Below are positions 1 through 12,179 of a stretch of DNA of 64,000 bases, piece after piece. The stretch covers positions 408,667,612-408,731,611 of the forward strand of contig NC_085141.1 of the NCBI RefSeq assembly GCF_024139115.2, written 5' to 3'. A program made the translations under genes and the position numbers. Below the pieces are notes generated by a model, which made no database searches, was not told the DNA's origin, and saw only the letters and a list, made by a program, of their open reading frames with translations. Position 1 is the first letter of the stretch. Each line of letters starts with the position of its first letter. Source of the stretch: Armigeres subalbatus (taxonomy: Eukaryota; Arthropoda; Insecta; Diptera; Culicidae).

Positions 1-170
1 ATTTTAATACAGTTCTGCATAAGAACCTTACAGGAACTGTATAATAATTGGGCATATACAATTTTTGGGAGATTTTAATACAATCGTTGTATTGAAATTA
101 TACAGATTTGTATTATTTTAATACAATTTATGTATAAAAACCTTACAGATTTGTATATGCCTCGTTTTTA
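1..170. repeat. AT-rich imperfect tandem repeat
   Basis: The word attttaatac recurs at about 1, 72 and 115, each time followed by related text (aaccttacag in the first and third copies). This looks like a decayed short tandem repeat cut by the window edge. No coding signal is seen. Confidence 0.4.
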
Positions 171-199
171 TACAATAATTGTTAGATCTGTTTTTTGGG

Positions 200-800
200 T
201 GTACATTATAAATACTAGCCGTGTTTCGGAAGCAAGGATCCAGACTGTGGACGTTAGCTATCCTGAACAACAACCAGCTTACAGCATATGTGCAATACCG
301 CAGCAAACTTTACCCAACGCCATACCTAGTGTTCTACCGGTTTCGTCTCATTGAGCCAACACGTACGATTATTCTCGGAACCAAGCCCATGTTAACTTTT
401 CTCAAGCGAATTTAGGATATCCAAACATTCCTTATTATCCGTATCCAACATTAAACAAACAGTTTCATCCTAATCCGGTCTATTATCAAGACCTTCAATA
501 CCAACCAAATGCAGGCTGCCCAGTAACGGAACCGACACCGACACCGATTAACCACTGATTTATTAGGTTTGGCTAGGAGCAGCACTACTGCCCCGAACCA
601 AAATCCTTATCAGAACACAGTAATTAATAGTCCTAATCAATATCCCTAAACAAGTACTAGAGCATACACCCCAGCTCCTACTCCCTCTTTGAACCCTTTC
701 CAAGATCTGGATTTCGTACCGGTGGCCAATCGAACGAAAACTATACAGGTAGTTGTGGTAACCAAACTAAAATTTGAAACCAGCCGAAACAACGAATTGA
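200..800 (+). other. Degenerate coding-like stretch, Pro/Tyr/Asn-rich
   Basis: Plus-strand translation in shifting frames gives proline-, tyrosine- and asparagine-rich text (for example around 405-555 and 690-760), broken by stop codons and frame changes. No domain is recognised. It could be a relic of a retroelement gag-like region or of a low-complexity host protein. The remainder to 1110 shows nothing identifiable. Confidence 0.2.
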
Positions 801-1111
801 ATCGGCCGAACTAAAAACTATGCTGAGTAGAAAACACTCAGCACACGTGCGTCTATCGTCGCCAAGATCTGTCGCAAGAAGCACGATGAAAGCTTTCTCG
901 CACGCTCTCGTCGGCCTCCTTCGTTTTCGTAGAAGCTTTCGGCAAAACGAACAAACGGTTCAAGCTATCATTTTTCACAAAATTCGATGAAACTGTTTGA
1001 TCGACTACACTTAGAACAAAATATACTTATTATTTATCAAAACTGTACCAAATATAAGAGAACGATAAGAAATTCAAATTACTGTTCTAATTTTTTTTAC
1101 AATCTAAATCA

Positions 1112-1330
1112 CATCCACCACAGCCACCTCGCAGCTTAGTGTTCACCCAGCCAAGTTATGATTTTTGCATTCGTGTAACGTGGGGCTTCTGATATTGGAT
1201 TGGTACAAGGCTAACACAAGGATACATTGCCCGGGAAGTCAAGACGATTTCCAACCCCGAAATCCTTTAGACCGGGACCGGGAATCAGCCCCCACCAAAT
1301 TGGTGTAGTTTTGCATCTTACTGCTCGGAT
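1112..1330 (-). mobile_element. Degenerate Feilai-like SINE, minus strand
   Basis: Read on the minus strand, the order of landmarks follows the good Feilai copy at 2775-3069: a region like the B-box and its flank (gggaccgggaatcagcccc on plus), then cccgggaagtcaagacgatt, then gatttttgcattcgt, then cctcgcagcttagtgtt. Many substitutions and lost segments mark it as old. No target-site duplication is found. Confidence 0.5.
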
Positions 1331-1924
1331 ATGGAAGTTCCCAATTCCAATTGTTATAGCCTTGAAATTCTCCGGTGTTAGATTCCGCACTCGTTTCTTA
1401 GTTTGTTGAGCGATAATAGAAATGTTTGTCCCATTCGAACTGTTTGCCCCACTTTACTCTACTGTTGGCTCCAAAAGGCAGCCAAAATTGCAATTTCTAA
1501 TTCTGATTTTTGCAAAGTTTGCACAAAGCGATAAAATCCTACGCTACGATCAACTGCTGGCTCCGATAGAAGTACGGGCTTGGCTGTGCAGAGCTGAGTA
1601 CGGAGTCCAAAAATTGGTTTATTCAGTTGGTCATTTTCATTTATTAAACATTTAAATTGCCTCACAGAGCGGTGGAAAACGTTCGCGATTCCTTCTGGTC
1701 GGTGAATGAACACTCCGTTGAGAGTTTTCGGTAAGGCTTTATGCAACTGGCACTTGGATGCTATAACGGTAAGAAAATTGTTCCCGTGTGGGCAATGTGG
1801 TCAATGTGTCAGGTTAATTTTATTGAATTTTAAAAAAATTGAAAATGTGCCCAACGATTTGTGTATCTCAGTAGGGTGGTTAGAAATCGATTTTGCTCCC
1901 CAATGTCCTCGGAAAAGTGGATAA
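1331..1924. other. No recognisable gene
   Basis: Open frames of 77 and 95 codons lie here on opposite strands over the same bases. Neither resembles a known protein nor has splice context. I see no repeat structure. Confidence 0.4.
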
Positions 1925-2377
1925 CAACTGATTTAGCACATGGCGTTCAAGTTTGCATGGAAATTATTAGTTTTTTTTATCATATTGATTATAGCGCTTC
2001 CCCATTAGGCGCAGGCGAAAAGCAAAAACCTACATAGCTAAAAGTAATACTCAAGATCTTTCACACAACGAAAACTGCATATTGATTATTCGCCCCAATA
2101 TTTGATGATCGATTTGAATACTGGTTGTGAATCTTTAGTCATGAACATTAAACATTTTGTCTCTGCTATCTTTAGCGCTAGGAGCAGCAATGTTGCCTGT
2201 TGAGTAGTTACGCGATTAGTTCCAGAAAACTATGACATATAATTGAAATCGATTACTAAATATTGGGGTGATTAATCAAAATGCAGGTTTCGTCGAGGAA
2301 TAATCTTGAGTATTACGTTTAGCTATGTAGAAGCGTTATTTCCATGCAAACTTGAAACGGCTTATGCTAAATCAGTT
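1925..2377. repeat. Foldback (MITE-like) element
   Basis: The left arm starting aactgatttagcaca, followed by gttcaagtttgcatgga, is mirrored at the right by tccatgcaaacttgaaac then gctaaatcagtt. A second nested inverted pair lies inside (cctacatagcta near 2030 against tagctatgtag near 2322, with actcaagat against atcttgagt). The centre holds no coding frame. Arms have small indels, and further weak symmetry extends outward to about 1860 and 2420, so the true ends are uncertain. Confidence 0.55.
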
Positions 2378-2763
2378 TTTATCCAAATCGGCTCAAATTT
2401 TTCGGTGGACAATCAGAACATGAGATTGAATCAGATGAGAGTTCTGAAGATCATGAAAATAGCTAATTTTGCTCGTTGTGTAATGAATCCGAACACATTT
2501 GCAGAATAAACCATAAATAAACAGATTCCAAGGAATTATTTCTTTTGCTTTGTCGATTTTGGAAAGGCTGGAAAGAGAAGAGTTCACGCTGCGCTGCCAA
2601 CTATAAATCTGAGCTCAGAAATGTTTTATCTATGAATTGAAATACATTAAAGTAAGTCTCCACCTCTAATAAATTATAAACCGCTTCCATTTATTTTGTG
2701 GGCGGAGCTGACATCATGAACGGCGTACGTACAATTTCTGTTTGCACAGATTTCACACAAATT

Positions 2764-2774
2764 ATCTGTCTGTT
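2764..2774. repeat. Target-site duplication, left (Feilai)
   Basis: atctgtctgtt here is repeated exactly at 3070-3080 and brackets the SINE. An 11-bp duplication is typical of LINE-mediated insertion. Confidence 0.8.
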
Positions 2775-3069
2775 TTATGTGGCCCTCCTTAGCCGTGCGC
2801 TAAACGCGCGGCTACAAAGCAAGACCATGGTGAGGGTGGCTGGGTTCGATACCCGGTGCCGGTCTAGGCCATTTTCGGATTGGAAATTGTCTCGACTTCC
2901 CTGGGCATAAAAGTATCATCGTGTTAGCGTCATGAAATACGAATGCAAAAATGGTAATTTGGCTTAGAAACCTCGCAGTTAATAACTGTGGAAGTACTTA
3001 ATGGACACTAAGCTGCGAGGCGGCTCTGTCCCAGTGTGGGGATGTAATGCCAATAAGAAGAAGAAGAAG
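2775..3069 (+). mobile_element. Feilai: Feilai SINE, near full length
   Basis: This is a tRNA-derived SINE of the Feilai family known from Aedes aegypti. The 5' tRNA-like part runs from ggccctccttagccgtgcg and contains a Pol III A-box-like segment and a clear B box (gggttcgatacccgg near 2844). The tRNA-unrelated body follows (attttcggattggaaattg, then cctcgcagttaataactg and ctaagctgcgaggcggctct). It ends in an AAG-type tail. An exact 11-bp duplication flanks it, so this copy is young enough to keep its target-site signature. It would be transcribed by Pol III and mobilised by LINE machinery in trans. Confidence 0.92.
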
Positions 3070-3080
3070 ATCTGTCTGTT
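3070..3080. repeat. Target-site duplication, right (Feilai)
   Basis: Exact copy of 2764-2774; it directly follows the AAG tail of the SINE. Confidence 0.8.
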
Positions 3081-4790
3081 GCACTTTCACAATACGAGGC
3101 TATTTATTACCAGAACTGTGCTCAGCTGTTAGTGAATCTTCCACGTTCCCACAAATTCGGGGTGAGAAAACTATATTTGACTTACGATACTAAACTGATT
3201 CTGTTCAAGTTATTGTTTTTCTGACAAACCGATGAAAAGAACCACACGATTCATTCGTAGCATGAGGCTTCCATTAGTTGCATCTGTTTGTTGTGGATGG
3301 GTTGAGCAAACTGAAAGAAAGCAATTTGTTGAAGTGTCGAACGGAAATAATTTTCAGAGGGGTATAGATGTGGATACCTATACCGAATACTCGTGTGAAG
3401 AAGAGAAGTGGCCGTGTATTGCTGACGCTGAATGTTGAAGGAACCGGCTTCCGATGACGGTCAAACGGGAAATGCATCTCCTGCAGCTCGGATATAAATT
3501 TCAATTAAAGTTTTGTTGGGAATGTTTCTGGCTGCTGAGTGAGAAAAATGAACCTATTGAATGGGATCTGATGGGATAAAAAGAATGCGATAAACGAATT
3601 CGAAAGCTGTGGAGCTAACAAATATTCCTGATCAATCCATCTAGTGATGGTGAATTTTTCAGGCATTATGAAAGGTAATAAAATCAATTTTTATTTTTTC
3701 AATACGACTCCAATGTCCAGATCACTCTACTGAACAAAAACTCGTCCGTATCCAACTGCGTGGAGGCGCGTGATACATAGTTTCGCAAAGATGTTTGCTT
3801 TGCAAAATCGTTAGATGTGTCCACATGTGTCTACCTACTCTTCGTGCAATAATTGGGACAGTTTTATTAGAAACCTAACTTAAACACGGTGAAATTTTGG
3901 GAATATCAAAAAGATGTTTTATCCAAGTAGTGCGTTACGTGGAGCCAAATAGTTCTCACGCTATGATGCAAATAATTCATCTTCACCAGCAAGCCAACGA
4001 ACTCTAACTGAGATCAAATTTCCAGTTAATATCTTCCAACGGTTTTCTGTTTATTTTAGGTTCTAGTTATGTTTCAGATATTGATAATACGAGAGAAAAC
4101 CAATTTCTGATGATGATGTTTATACACAAACAGTTCTATGAATCCGCGCAACTGTTTAATATTCACTTCCGCAGCCCATACTACATTTTCAGTTCGCTTC
4201 CAGTATAATAATCAATTAAATTGTATTCTGTAAGTATTTAAAGAAACTGCGTAAAGCAATGTGCACACAAGCAAACTAGGTCACGATTTGTATCAACGGA
4301 ACCCCAAGCTGCGATCGCAATCAGTCGCACTAATAATGGTAAACTTCTATCAGTTTACCATTCGTATTCAAAACCCGAAACCGGTGTGCAATCTATACCT
4401 ATAACTAGATGCAGATGAATTCGATTCAAATAAGAGTCAAACTTCCGAACAAATAACTAAAGTGACTGGGTTGAAGTAAAATTTATGATTGAAAGTTTTT
4501 GTGGGGGACTTAACCGTGTCGTCCGTCTTCTGATTCTGTTGGTCGGAACGAGTGTAGAATATTATTCGCACAGTGAGAATTTAGAAGTGACCTTTCTTCG
4601 GTCAACATTGTGAATCTGTGAAATTAAAAATTCCAAATTGCTTATAGTGAATAGAACAATTTTAAATTAACTTCTGTTTAATTGAGGTTAGGATTATTGA
4701 AGTTATTATGTTCAGTTTCCCGTAGCGGTAAGTGGACTCCTTTACGCCTTACGGGGTATGTTACAAAGTAAAATCTACTTAACCGAGACC
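3081..4790. other. No recognisable gene
   Basis: Only short overlapping open frames (up to 76 codons) occur, on both strands and with no family resemblance. AT-rich, and nothing else could be supported. Confidence 0.4.
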
Positions 4791-4876
4791 TATACTGCCG
4801 CTAATCGCAAGTCGAGCACATCTGTATATGGAGGCCCATATACAGATGTGCTCGACTTTCGGTTAGCGGCAGTATA
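4791..4876. repeat. Miniature foldback element, copy 1 (TATACTGCCG ends)
   Basis: An 86-bp near-perfect palindrome. Arms of about 38 bp start tatactgccgctaa and end ttagcggcagtata, with a loop of a few bases near 4832. The outer TATA contains a possible TA target duplication. A related copy lies at 41132-41216. Transcribed RNA would fold into one long hairpin. Confidence 0.75.
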
Positions 4877-5569
4877 TTCATCCGTTTTTCAAACTAGGAC
4901 AATGTGTTCTGGTAATTCAATTTAAGTCGATCATTTAACCCTTGCTTAGAGGGGGAGGGGGGGGAGGTGGTTGAGTAAAGTGTGACGATCCATACCAAAT
5001 TTCCAGATGCTTCATACAAAAAGTGTGACATAGGGGGGAGGGGGGTTGAAAAAGTCAATTTACGTATACGTAATTAATGGATCTTACCTAGGTCCCGCAT
5101 TATTCACCAAAATCAGGGTTTGCAGAAATCGCTCTCAATAGATAACGAACAACGATAAAAGAGAGGCAAAAACTGTTCCGAATCATAACAAGCCATGATA
5201 ACAAATGTACATATCAAACATGTATAAAGTGCGAAAAAACAAAATCGGATAGGCAGCCCCCACAGAAAAATCCTTTCGTGTTGGTTACTACACAGCTGTG
5301 TAGAACAAGTTGAAATGCATCATCAGAGCCAGTGCTCCCCGCATTTGGAGCTTTCTAAAAGAAATATATCATGGGGTATAGCCTCCTGAATCAGTTCTCT
5401 ATCATGACGGCTTGCGAAAAAAGTCTCTCGCGGTATGCTACATATCGTATATGTATACAGAGATGATAAGTGAGAGACTTGCTCTTTCTCTTTAGGATTC
5501 AATCCCTGACCAAAATGTTCATCAGGATGTCGATTACACTGTAAAATATTGGAGGTCAAGTTTCATCAT
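4877..5569. other. G-rich stretches, otherwise featureless
   Basis: Two plus-strand G clusters (about 4950-4972 and 5033-5047) sit around text with gtgtgac. They could form G-quadruplexes. A loosely similar G-rich or acgtaat-containing stretch is near 47730-47880, so this may be a decayed dispersed repeat. A 78-codon minus-strand frame at 5323-5559 has no recognisable features. Confidence 0.3.
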
Positions 5570-6213
5570 ACCCTGCAGACCCAGAAATCCGAAGCCTTTG
5601 GGGAGATTTCGTTACTGAGAGCATGCTTACTTGATGGGCTACAGCTCTTCGGTGAACCTACGCCGAATGGAGTATCCTTTTCCACTGGACTCTATCTTGG
5701 GCAAATCGCTTCCAGTCGCCCTGAACATTGAGCGCCCTCAGGTCCTCTTCAACTGCAAAAAGCCATCGTGTACGCGGCCTTCCACGAAGCCTGCGGCCTC
5801 TTCCTGGTTCTCTACTAAATATTATCTTCGCTTAACGTTCTTCCGGCGTACGAACAACGTGACTAGTCCACCGTAGTCTGCCGTGTTGTATAAGCTTAAT
5901 AATATCTAGCCCTTTAGACACCTGGTACAATTCGTGATTCATGCGACGACGCCAGATACCGTTCTCCAGTTTACCACCGAGTATTGTCCGCAGCACCTTA
6001 CGCTCAAACACTCCGAATCAGCCTCCTTTAACGTCCATGTTTCACGGCCGTATAAAGCCACCGGAAGAATCAGAGTAGCATACAGCGCGAGTTTTGTTTT
6101 CGTTTCAGACTACGGGACTTAACCTGGTTACGAAGTCCGTAATAAGCCCTATTTGCAGCTGCAACACGCCTTTTTCACCTCGCGGGTAACATCAGTATCG
6201 CACGTCACTAATG
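5570..6213 (-). pseudogene. Non-LTR retrotransposon 3' end, degenerate (RTE-like)
   Basis: The minus strand carries the C-terminal part of a LINE ORF2, broken by frameshifts and stops. Plus-strand landmarks match the better copies at 14187-14815 and 45620-47215: ccttccacgaagcctgcggc (arginine-rich GRPRTRW-like tail), a degenerate GHV/M zone near 5865, gagtattgtccgcagcacc (LRTI-like), and ggttacgaagtccgtaataa (YYGLRNQ-like). No intact enzyme could be made. Clade assignment to RTE is by general resemblance only. Confidence 0.65.
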
Positions 6214-6419
6214 TTCCAAAAAATATTAACAACAAATGTCATCATCATAATTTTCATCAGTAATCCATTTTGTTATTATTTTTCTGCAAAGTTTTTTTTT
6301 CTTTCAAAGTCTCTTTTTTCAAAGCAACATTTTGACAATTGCCGCAGCCAAATTCCCCTTTTTGCGGGTGGTTTAAAAAGGGTTTCTGAATGCTCTTATA
6401 ATAGGTTTACAGCCCTCTC

Positions 6420-6625
6420 CAGGGCCACTTGGTGTGCAATTCAATATCGCGCATATTTGTCACCCATCATGTTTGTACTGCTGCACTCGCGAGGAGGATG
6501 GGATCGACTGGCCGCGAATGTGTATACTCACGATGACTGACAGGATCTGTCATTTGACACATGCATGTTAGGCCTGTTCATGATAACAGGCCTGTCCAAT
6601 GCCACACATCTCCCCTCTCCTAAAA
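6420..6625. repeat. Dispersed repeat, copy A (uninterrupted)
   Basis: The segment from tgtgcaattcaatatcgcgc through gggatcgactggccgcgaat and actgacaggatctgtcattt to aggcctgtccaatgccacac is present again, split, at 16183-16290 plus 19239-19345. No coding content. This copy gives the pre-insertion sequence for the element at 16291-19238. Confidence 0.75.
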
Positions 6626-7003
6626 AAAAATGCATTGACCCTTTTCTTCTGCATGAAAAAAATAACACCTACGACATATTATGTATCATCCGGTTACTCT
6701 CTCATCATGATACAAAAGCATCTTGCAGCAAACAATCATTCCCGGCACTCCATTGTATTGCGTGCATCTCATTTCATAATCGAATAACACACTTAAATGG
6801 TGGCTCACATAAATATGGGAAACCACTCTCAAGGAACTCCCATGCAGTGGGCGTCTCGACTCTCAATTCTACTCACAACTCGTGAAGTAACATTTCACGT
6901 GTACTTCAAATCACTACCACTACTTCTACTTTTTTCTAGCACACGTCCAATGCACTGTGCATTCACATTTGTGAAACAACAAGCAACAAAAATCAGATAC
7001 CTG
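6626..7003. other. No recognisable gene
   Basis: Overlapping open frames of 62-108 codons have no recognised domain. The sequence leads directly into the LTR-like repeat at 7004. Confidence 0.35.
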
Positions 7004-7201
7004 TGTGGGGCGAGACAGCCCTGTTGTATACCACTCTATATTATATGCTGTTTATGCCGTCTTGGTGTTGGTGACAAGCAAGCAGCCAAGCATCGTTCTC
7101 CCTCAGTCAGAGTCCAACAGTGATCCGAGTAAGGCGATACCTTCGCCGAGTGCAATAATGCGCAATGGGTGATTTCCTGGCGCAGCAGCAAGCTACACAT
7201 T
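7004..7201 (+). repeat. Putative 5' LTR
   Basis: Begins TGTGGGGCGAGACAGCCC and ends GCTACACATT. Identical to 13000-13197 except one G/A difference (gagtGcaata against gagtAcaata). It has no coding frame of its own. Confidence 0.7.
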
Positions 7202-7217
7202 TGGCGACAGTGGCAGG
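7202..7217 (+). promoter_or_regulatory. Putative primer-binding site
   Basis: tggcgacagtggcagg abuts the LTR end. The first seven bases match those beside the 5' LTR of the complete gypsy element (tggcgacgagg, minus strand near 36819). The priming tRNA cannot be named from sequence alone. Confidence 0.5.
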
Positions 7218-7489
7218 TTTTACTGCTCATTTTTTGTTAGTATCAAGTGGAGTAATGTTAATACTAATGTGCCTGATAAAAATACTGCGTCATGGAAATC
7301 ACCCACTGCGAAATCTCAGACGAAAAGGTAAATTCCTGAACCAAGAAGGATGTTTGCTTTTGCAGTGTTTACGTGGGACCGGTGCTCCAAATTGGGAGAG
7401 ACGCGGTTGCGTAAGTAAGTTAAACGGAGAAGAATCGAAATTGTTTGCGTGTCTTGAGTACCGCAATGGGCAATGCATGACGTGTTTGG

Positions 7490-8920
7490 AGGACCGCCAA
7501 GAAAATATGAAATGATTGGCGAGTTTTGAGGACCGCAATGGCGAGTTTGGAGGACCGCCAAGAAAAGATGAATTGTTTTGCGAGTTTTGAGGACCGCAAT
7601 GGCGTGTTTGGAGGACCGCCAAGAAAAGATGAAATGATTGGCGAGTTTTGAGGACCGCAATGGCGAGTTTAGAGGACCGCCAAGAAAAAGATGAATTGTT
7701 TTGCGAGTTTTGAGGACCGCCAAGAAAAGATGAAATGATTGGCGAGTTTTGAGGGCCGCAATGGCGAGTTTGGAGGACCGCCAAGAAAAGATGAAATGAT
7801 TGGCGAGTTTTGAGGACCGCAATGGCGTGTTTGGAGGACCGCCAAGAGAAGATGAAATGATTGGCGAGCTTTGAGGACCGCAATGGCGAGTTTGGAGGAC
7901 CGCCAAGAAAAGATGAATTGTTTTGCGAGTTTTGAGGACCGCAATGGCGTGTTTGGAGGACCGCCAAGAAAAGATGAAATGATTGGCGAGTTTTGAGGAC
8001 CGCCAAGGAAAAGATGAATTGTTTTGCGAGTTTTGAGGACCGCAATGGCGTGTTTGGAGGACCGCCAAGAAAAGATGAAATGATTGGCGAGTTTTGAGGA
8101 CCGCAATGGCGAGTTTGGAGGACCGCCAAGAAAAGATTAATTGTTTTGCGAGTTTTGAGGACCGCAATGGATGGCGTGTTTGGAGGACCGCCAAGAAAAG
8201 ATGAAATGATTGACGAGTTTTGAGGACCGCAATGGCAAGTTTGGAGGACCGCCAAGAAAAGATGAATTGTTTTGCGAGTTTTGAGGACCACAATGGCGTG
8301 TTTGAAGGACCGCCAAGAAAAGCTGAAATGACTGGCGTGTTTTGAGGACCGCAATAACGTGTTTAGAGGACCGCCAAATAAAGATGGAATGATTTGCGGG
8401 TTTTGAGGGCCGCTATGACGTGTTGGGAAGACCACCAAGTAGAGATGAAATAATTTGCGTATTTTAAGAACTGCTGTGGCATGTTTGGAGAACCGCCAAG
8501 TAAAGATGAAAGAATTTGCGTGTTTTAGTACCGCAATGGCGTGTTTAGTGAAATGACTTGCGTGTTTTGAAGACCGCCAAGCAAAGTAAAAATGATTAGC
8601 GTCGTCGAGTGAAGTACGAGACACTGAAGACGACCACACAGTTGTGGTCGAAATACGTATCTGCAAAGATATCGAAATAATTGGTGGAATTACATGGAGT
8701 TACTTAACTCATCTTAGACGGTTGATGATAAGCGTGTTTTAAGGACCATAATGGCGTATTGGTAAGCTCGAAGTGAAGCTTGAGTGATTTGCGTGTGAAA
8801 GAACTGAAATGTCGTGTTAGGTAGACCGCCAAGAAAAGTTGAGATTTTTTACGTGTTTTGAGAGCCGTAATGGCGTGTTGGGAAGACCGCCAAGTAAAGT
8901 TGGAATGATATGCGAGTTAT
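7490..8920. repeat. 61-bp minisatellite with diverged right edge
   Basis: About 14 well-kept units (7490-8330), followed by progressively diverged ones to about 8920. Each unit holds two gaggaccgc motifs: one followed by aatggcgtgtttg or aatggcgagtttg, one by caagaaaagatgaa. Two spacer types alternate, ttgttttgcgag and atgattggcgag. The period is 1 modulo 3 and lacks stops, so long minus-strand open frames (up to 455 codons) result. These are repeat artefacts, not genes. Confidence 0.9.
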
Positions 8921-9659
8921 GATGACAGCCAGATAAATTGAATATCTGAACGTTTGCGAGTGAGAACACAGTTCAAAACATGTGGGCGATTTGAAAGGTC
9001 CGTTCATAGTTGAAATGGTTTGATGACGAAAAACTCAATGGTGTGTTAAAAGCACTAGAAAACACAAAGCAAGTTTCTGAGGAAACAATGGGGCGTTGAT
9101 CCTAAAGTATCATGCTATGTTTTAACCGAGGTTTTGACAAGGCAAGTATTTTGATCATTTCAGTAAAATTCATTTGACTTGCCAAAGGTTGAACATGTTC
9201 AACTTTCTTTTCGTGCAAGTGAGTTGAACGGAGGAGTTTAGACGTTCAAGTCAAGCGACTTGCTCAATTCACTTGCGTAATCTAAGTTCAAGATTACCAA
9301 TGACTCACCTGGTCACGTATCAAATATCTAGTTAACCTCAGCCTAGCAGCCAAAGTACCGGTACCATAAGTGCCAAATCGATGTTGGTGATAAAACAAAA
9401 CACACACTACAACATAATGCATAATAATCGGCCAAATTCAGTTTATTGTAGCATGGTTTGATAAAACTGATGAATACGGTGCTACTAGCGTTCTAATGTC
9501 CACGATTCTGCTGAACCACCGGATAAAAAATGCGAATTAAAAACTGCAAAGGCACGTAAGAAAGTAATATTGAAGTTGTGGATGCCGCAATGACGCTTTT
9601 GAAGAGCCTTGATTTCAAATTGGTAAATAAAGTCATGTTTAGCAATTGTGATATCCCAT
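8921..9659. other. No gene; small palindromes
   Basis: Contains the perfect 16-bp palindrome gttgaacatgttcaac near 9190. Faint traces of the 61-bp unit fade out at the left. Nothing else is recognised. Confidence 0.35.
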
Positions 9660-9905
9660 CTATGGCACTGCATTTCAGCTTCGTATTCTATAAGCATTTC
9701 CTCAGTTATTAAAAATTAAAAGTTTTTCTATGCTCGCCATTACATGAGTATGTATCTTGTGTGGCAAGTACAATGGATACACTATGTCCAGGTAATCGGG
9801 AATGTTTCCCACCCGAAAACATCCTAGACTGGGACTGAGAATCGAACTCGCCATCTCCGGAGTGGCAATCCTACGTTTTTGCTCGCAAGGCTAACTGGAG
9901 ACCCC
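9660..9905 (-). mobile_element. tRNA-derived SINE (second family), minus strand
   Basis: On the minus strand it begins ggtctccagttagccttgcg, has a B-box-like ggcgagttcgattctc, then gtacttgccacacaagatac and a tail ending near gctgaaatgcag. The family is distinct from Feilai. Related copies lie at 24985-25258, 45160-45258, 47645-47936 and 60420-60555. Confidence 0.7.
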
Positions 9906-11639
9906 AACTTGGTGCAGCTAATATCGAATATCAGGAATAATATTGAATGTATCTCCAAACCATGGTGGTTAAATAATACCCAGATCCCTGCCCAGATCTT
10001 AATATTGGAGTCCAAATGTTTTGGATAACTTGCTCGCAAATTTGAGGAAATGGATTATGCTTGAGTTTTAATTTAGGCGAAATCACGATGTTTCGCTTCA
10101 AAAGCGAATAGAATTAGTCGAGGTTCTTGTCTTATGAGAAGAAAACTGCATTAACAAAGTAGAGCATGAGCATGATAACCTTACATGTCGTAGTTGCTAC
10201 TCCGTGTTTTACCAGCACAATCGCAATTGCATAGAGAGCCAGTGGCTAGGACATGGGATTTGCGCTGAGCACCTCAATGTGCTCAGTTCAAAAGCTCTAG
10301 GAGGGTTAACAAACGGCGCTGGCCACGTCCGTTCGGGCTACCGTAGATGTAAGGGAATTGATAAAAGATGCAGTCACTCGCCACATTGTAAATCAAGAAC
10401 ACTTCTGCACTCGCCACGAGAATATTATTGGAATTTAGGGGGTAGGTTCTATGGAAGAGGTTCATCTTGATTAACAGGTTGCAATGGATGCCAAAACGAG
10501 CTTTCTTTCGCTCTTTTCGATTTCTAACAGTTACGGCTAGAATTAGTCAAGTTGTAGTTAAAGAATAGAAGATGGGCCCGGTATTCAGTCTATTTCTAAT
10601 CTTAGCGATTGCTAAAACATGAGAAATATATGGAGAGAAAAAAAGGAGAATTGAACTTGGGATTGATCCTACGATCAGCTGCGTATGAGGCAGAAGTAAT
10701 TATCATATGATTACCTTCCCTTACATGTTATGAGCACACTACAGAATAGAATACTAAAAATAAATCTGTATTGTTTTGTTATGTTCGTTTGCTATGGCAT
10801 TTAATGCACGAATGTGAACTTTCCGATAAACTAACAAGATTAGTCAAGGCGACGTTGGAAAGGGGAAAAACGAGTATTTCAAATTACATGAACGCTTTCG
10901 ATCCTTTCGGGAACATTCAGAGAGTTACGCTTTGGTATGGAATAACTCTATTAGTATGATTTGTATAAGGAACGTTTAGCAATGTCGGAATTGGTACTTT
11001 GACACGGAACGACAAGATAGAGGAAACCTGCTACAGTCATGACCACCTGGAAAACGATGTACATAACAGGAAGAGACATAAAAGAAGACAATGTAGCTGC
11101 ACCATGAGTTTGCATCGATGGTGATGCCAGTCTTGTCTTGAGATGTATTTGTCATTCAGATACAGTTTCATATAAAAAAGAATTTGATATTTCGCTAGCT
11201 CTGATGCTCCCTGAAATATCGTGTCAAATTTGATCAGTACTCGGAATATGGCACAAATAGTGATGTCGATCACTATTTTTAGAGAATGTGCGTGTGATTG
11301 AATAACGCAAAAAAGAGCGGATAATAAATGCAGAATTTGCTTATCTATATGTGGCCGATAATTTTGCTTGTGTAAGGAATGAAGGCTTTTGAACGAATGC
11401 GAAGATGCACAAGATAGTGGTGCACTGCTAGCGTGTTTTGTCGATACGAGATAGCTGAAATTTATGCCATCATAGCATGCAAGATATAGGCTAGAAACCC
11501 AACTTCGGACGAAGTTTGTTAGATTCTCATAAAATTGCACTAAAAAACGCATCATTTAGTTTGAAGGTCAAACTCCGAGAGAAAGTTCGTTTCAGAAGAA
11601 GTTCGGAGCTGAAACTAGGGCGGTTATTGTGTTCGCGTA
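9906..11639. other. No recognisable gene
   Basis: Open frames of 88 codons (10204-10470, plus) and 172 codons (11037-11555, minus) are present. The second is Leu/Ser/His-rich with no domain, and its start is not supported. The text near 10200-10480 reads like a dispersed repeat but I cannot name it. Confidence 0.35.
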
Positions 11640-12174
11640 CCGTCAACTGGGGGGAAGATGATCATTGAGGTGAAGATGATCATTTGATGTTTCAGTCAAA
11701 AGTGCCAATTTTTTTCATGAAACGGTAGTCAACAATATTCTCAGTTCAAGTAATGTTACCGCTAGGTAGAAATCCGAGTTTTTCGATTATAATCATGAAA
11801 ATGTATTTTGTGGAAGAAAGAGAGAGATAGTCATAAATGACGCTATTTTCGTTTCAAATATTGACTTCGTAGACTTCTTTACGTAGGAAATTTAACATTC
11901 ATACAAATAACCTAGTGTATTTTGACTACTAGGTCATAATGATTTTAGTAGAGCTGTCTTGATCAACTTCACCCCAAACCAGATTACTCAAAAAATGTGT
12001 GATAATTTAATTTATTTTGATAAATGCGAACGCATTTCAGAAAACTAAAGTTGTTGATTATTGCAACGTATAGCAGTACATGTTTTGAAAATATTTGTTT
12101 CGATTTAAAATGTAAACACACATTGTTATTGCATGTTTTGTCTTAAAAATGATCATCTTCCCCCCAGTTGACGG
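11640..12174. mobile_element. MITE with 28-bp perfect TIRs, TA duplication
   Basis: Left end CCGTCAACTGGGGGGAAG (continuing to about 11667) is mirrored exactly at the right, ending CCCCCCAGTTGACGG at 12174. A TA dinucleotide flanks both ends (11638-11639, 12175-12176), as in the Tc1/mariner superfamily. The 535-bp element has no transposase. The motif gatgatcat recurs near the left end. Perfect long TIRs suggest it is not very old. Confidence 0.85.
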
Positions 12175-12179
12175 TACTT

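Noticed and set aside
2781..2865. tRNA gene
   Set aside because: It is the tRNA-related head of a Feilai SINE with an 11-bp target duplication.
7299..8666. 455- and 325-codon minus-strand frames
   Set aside because: They follow the 61-bp minisatellite in different frames with the same peptide text; codon choice is set by the repeat.
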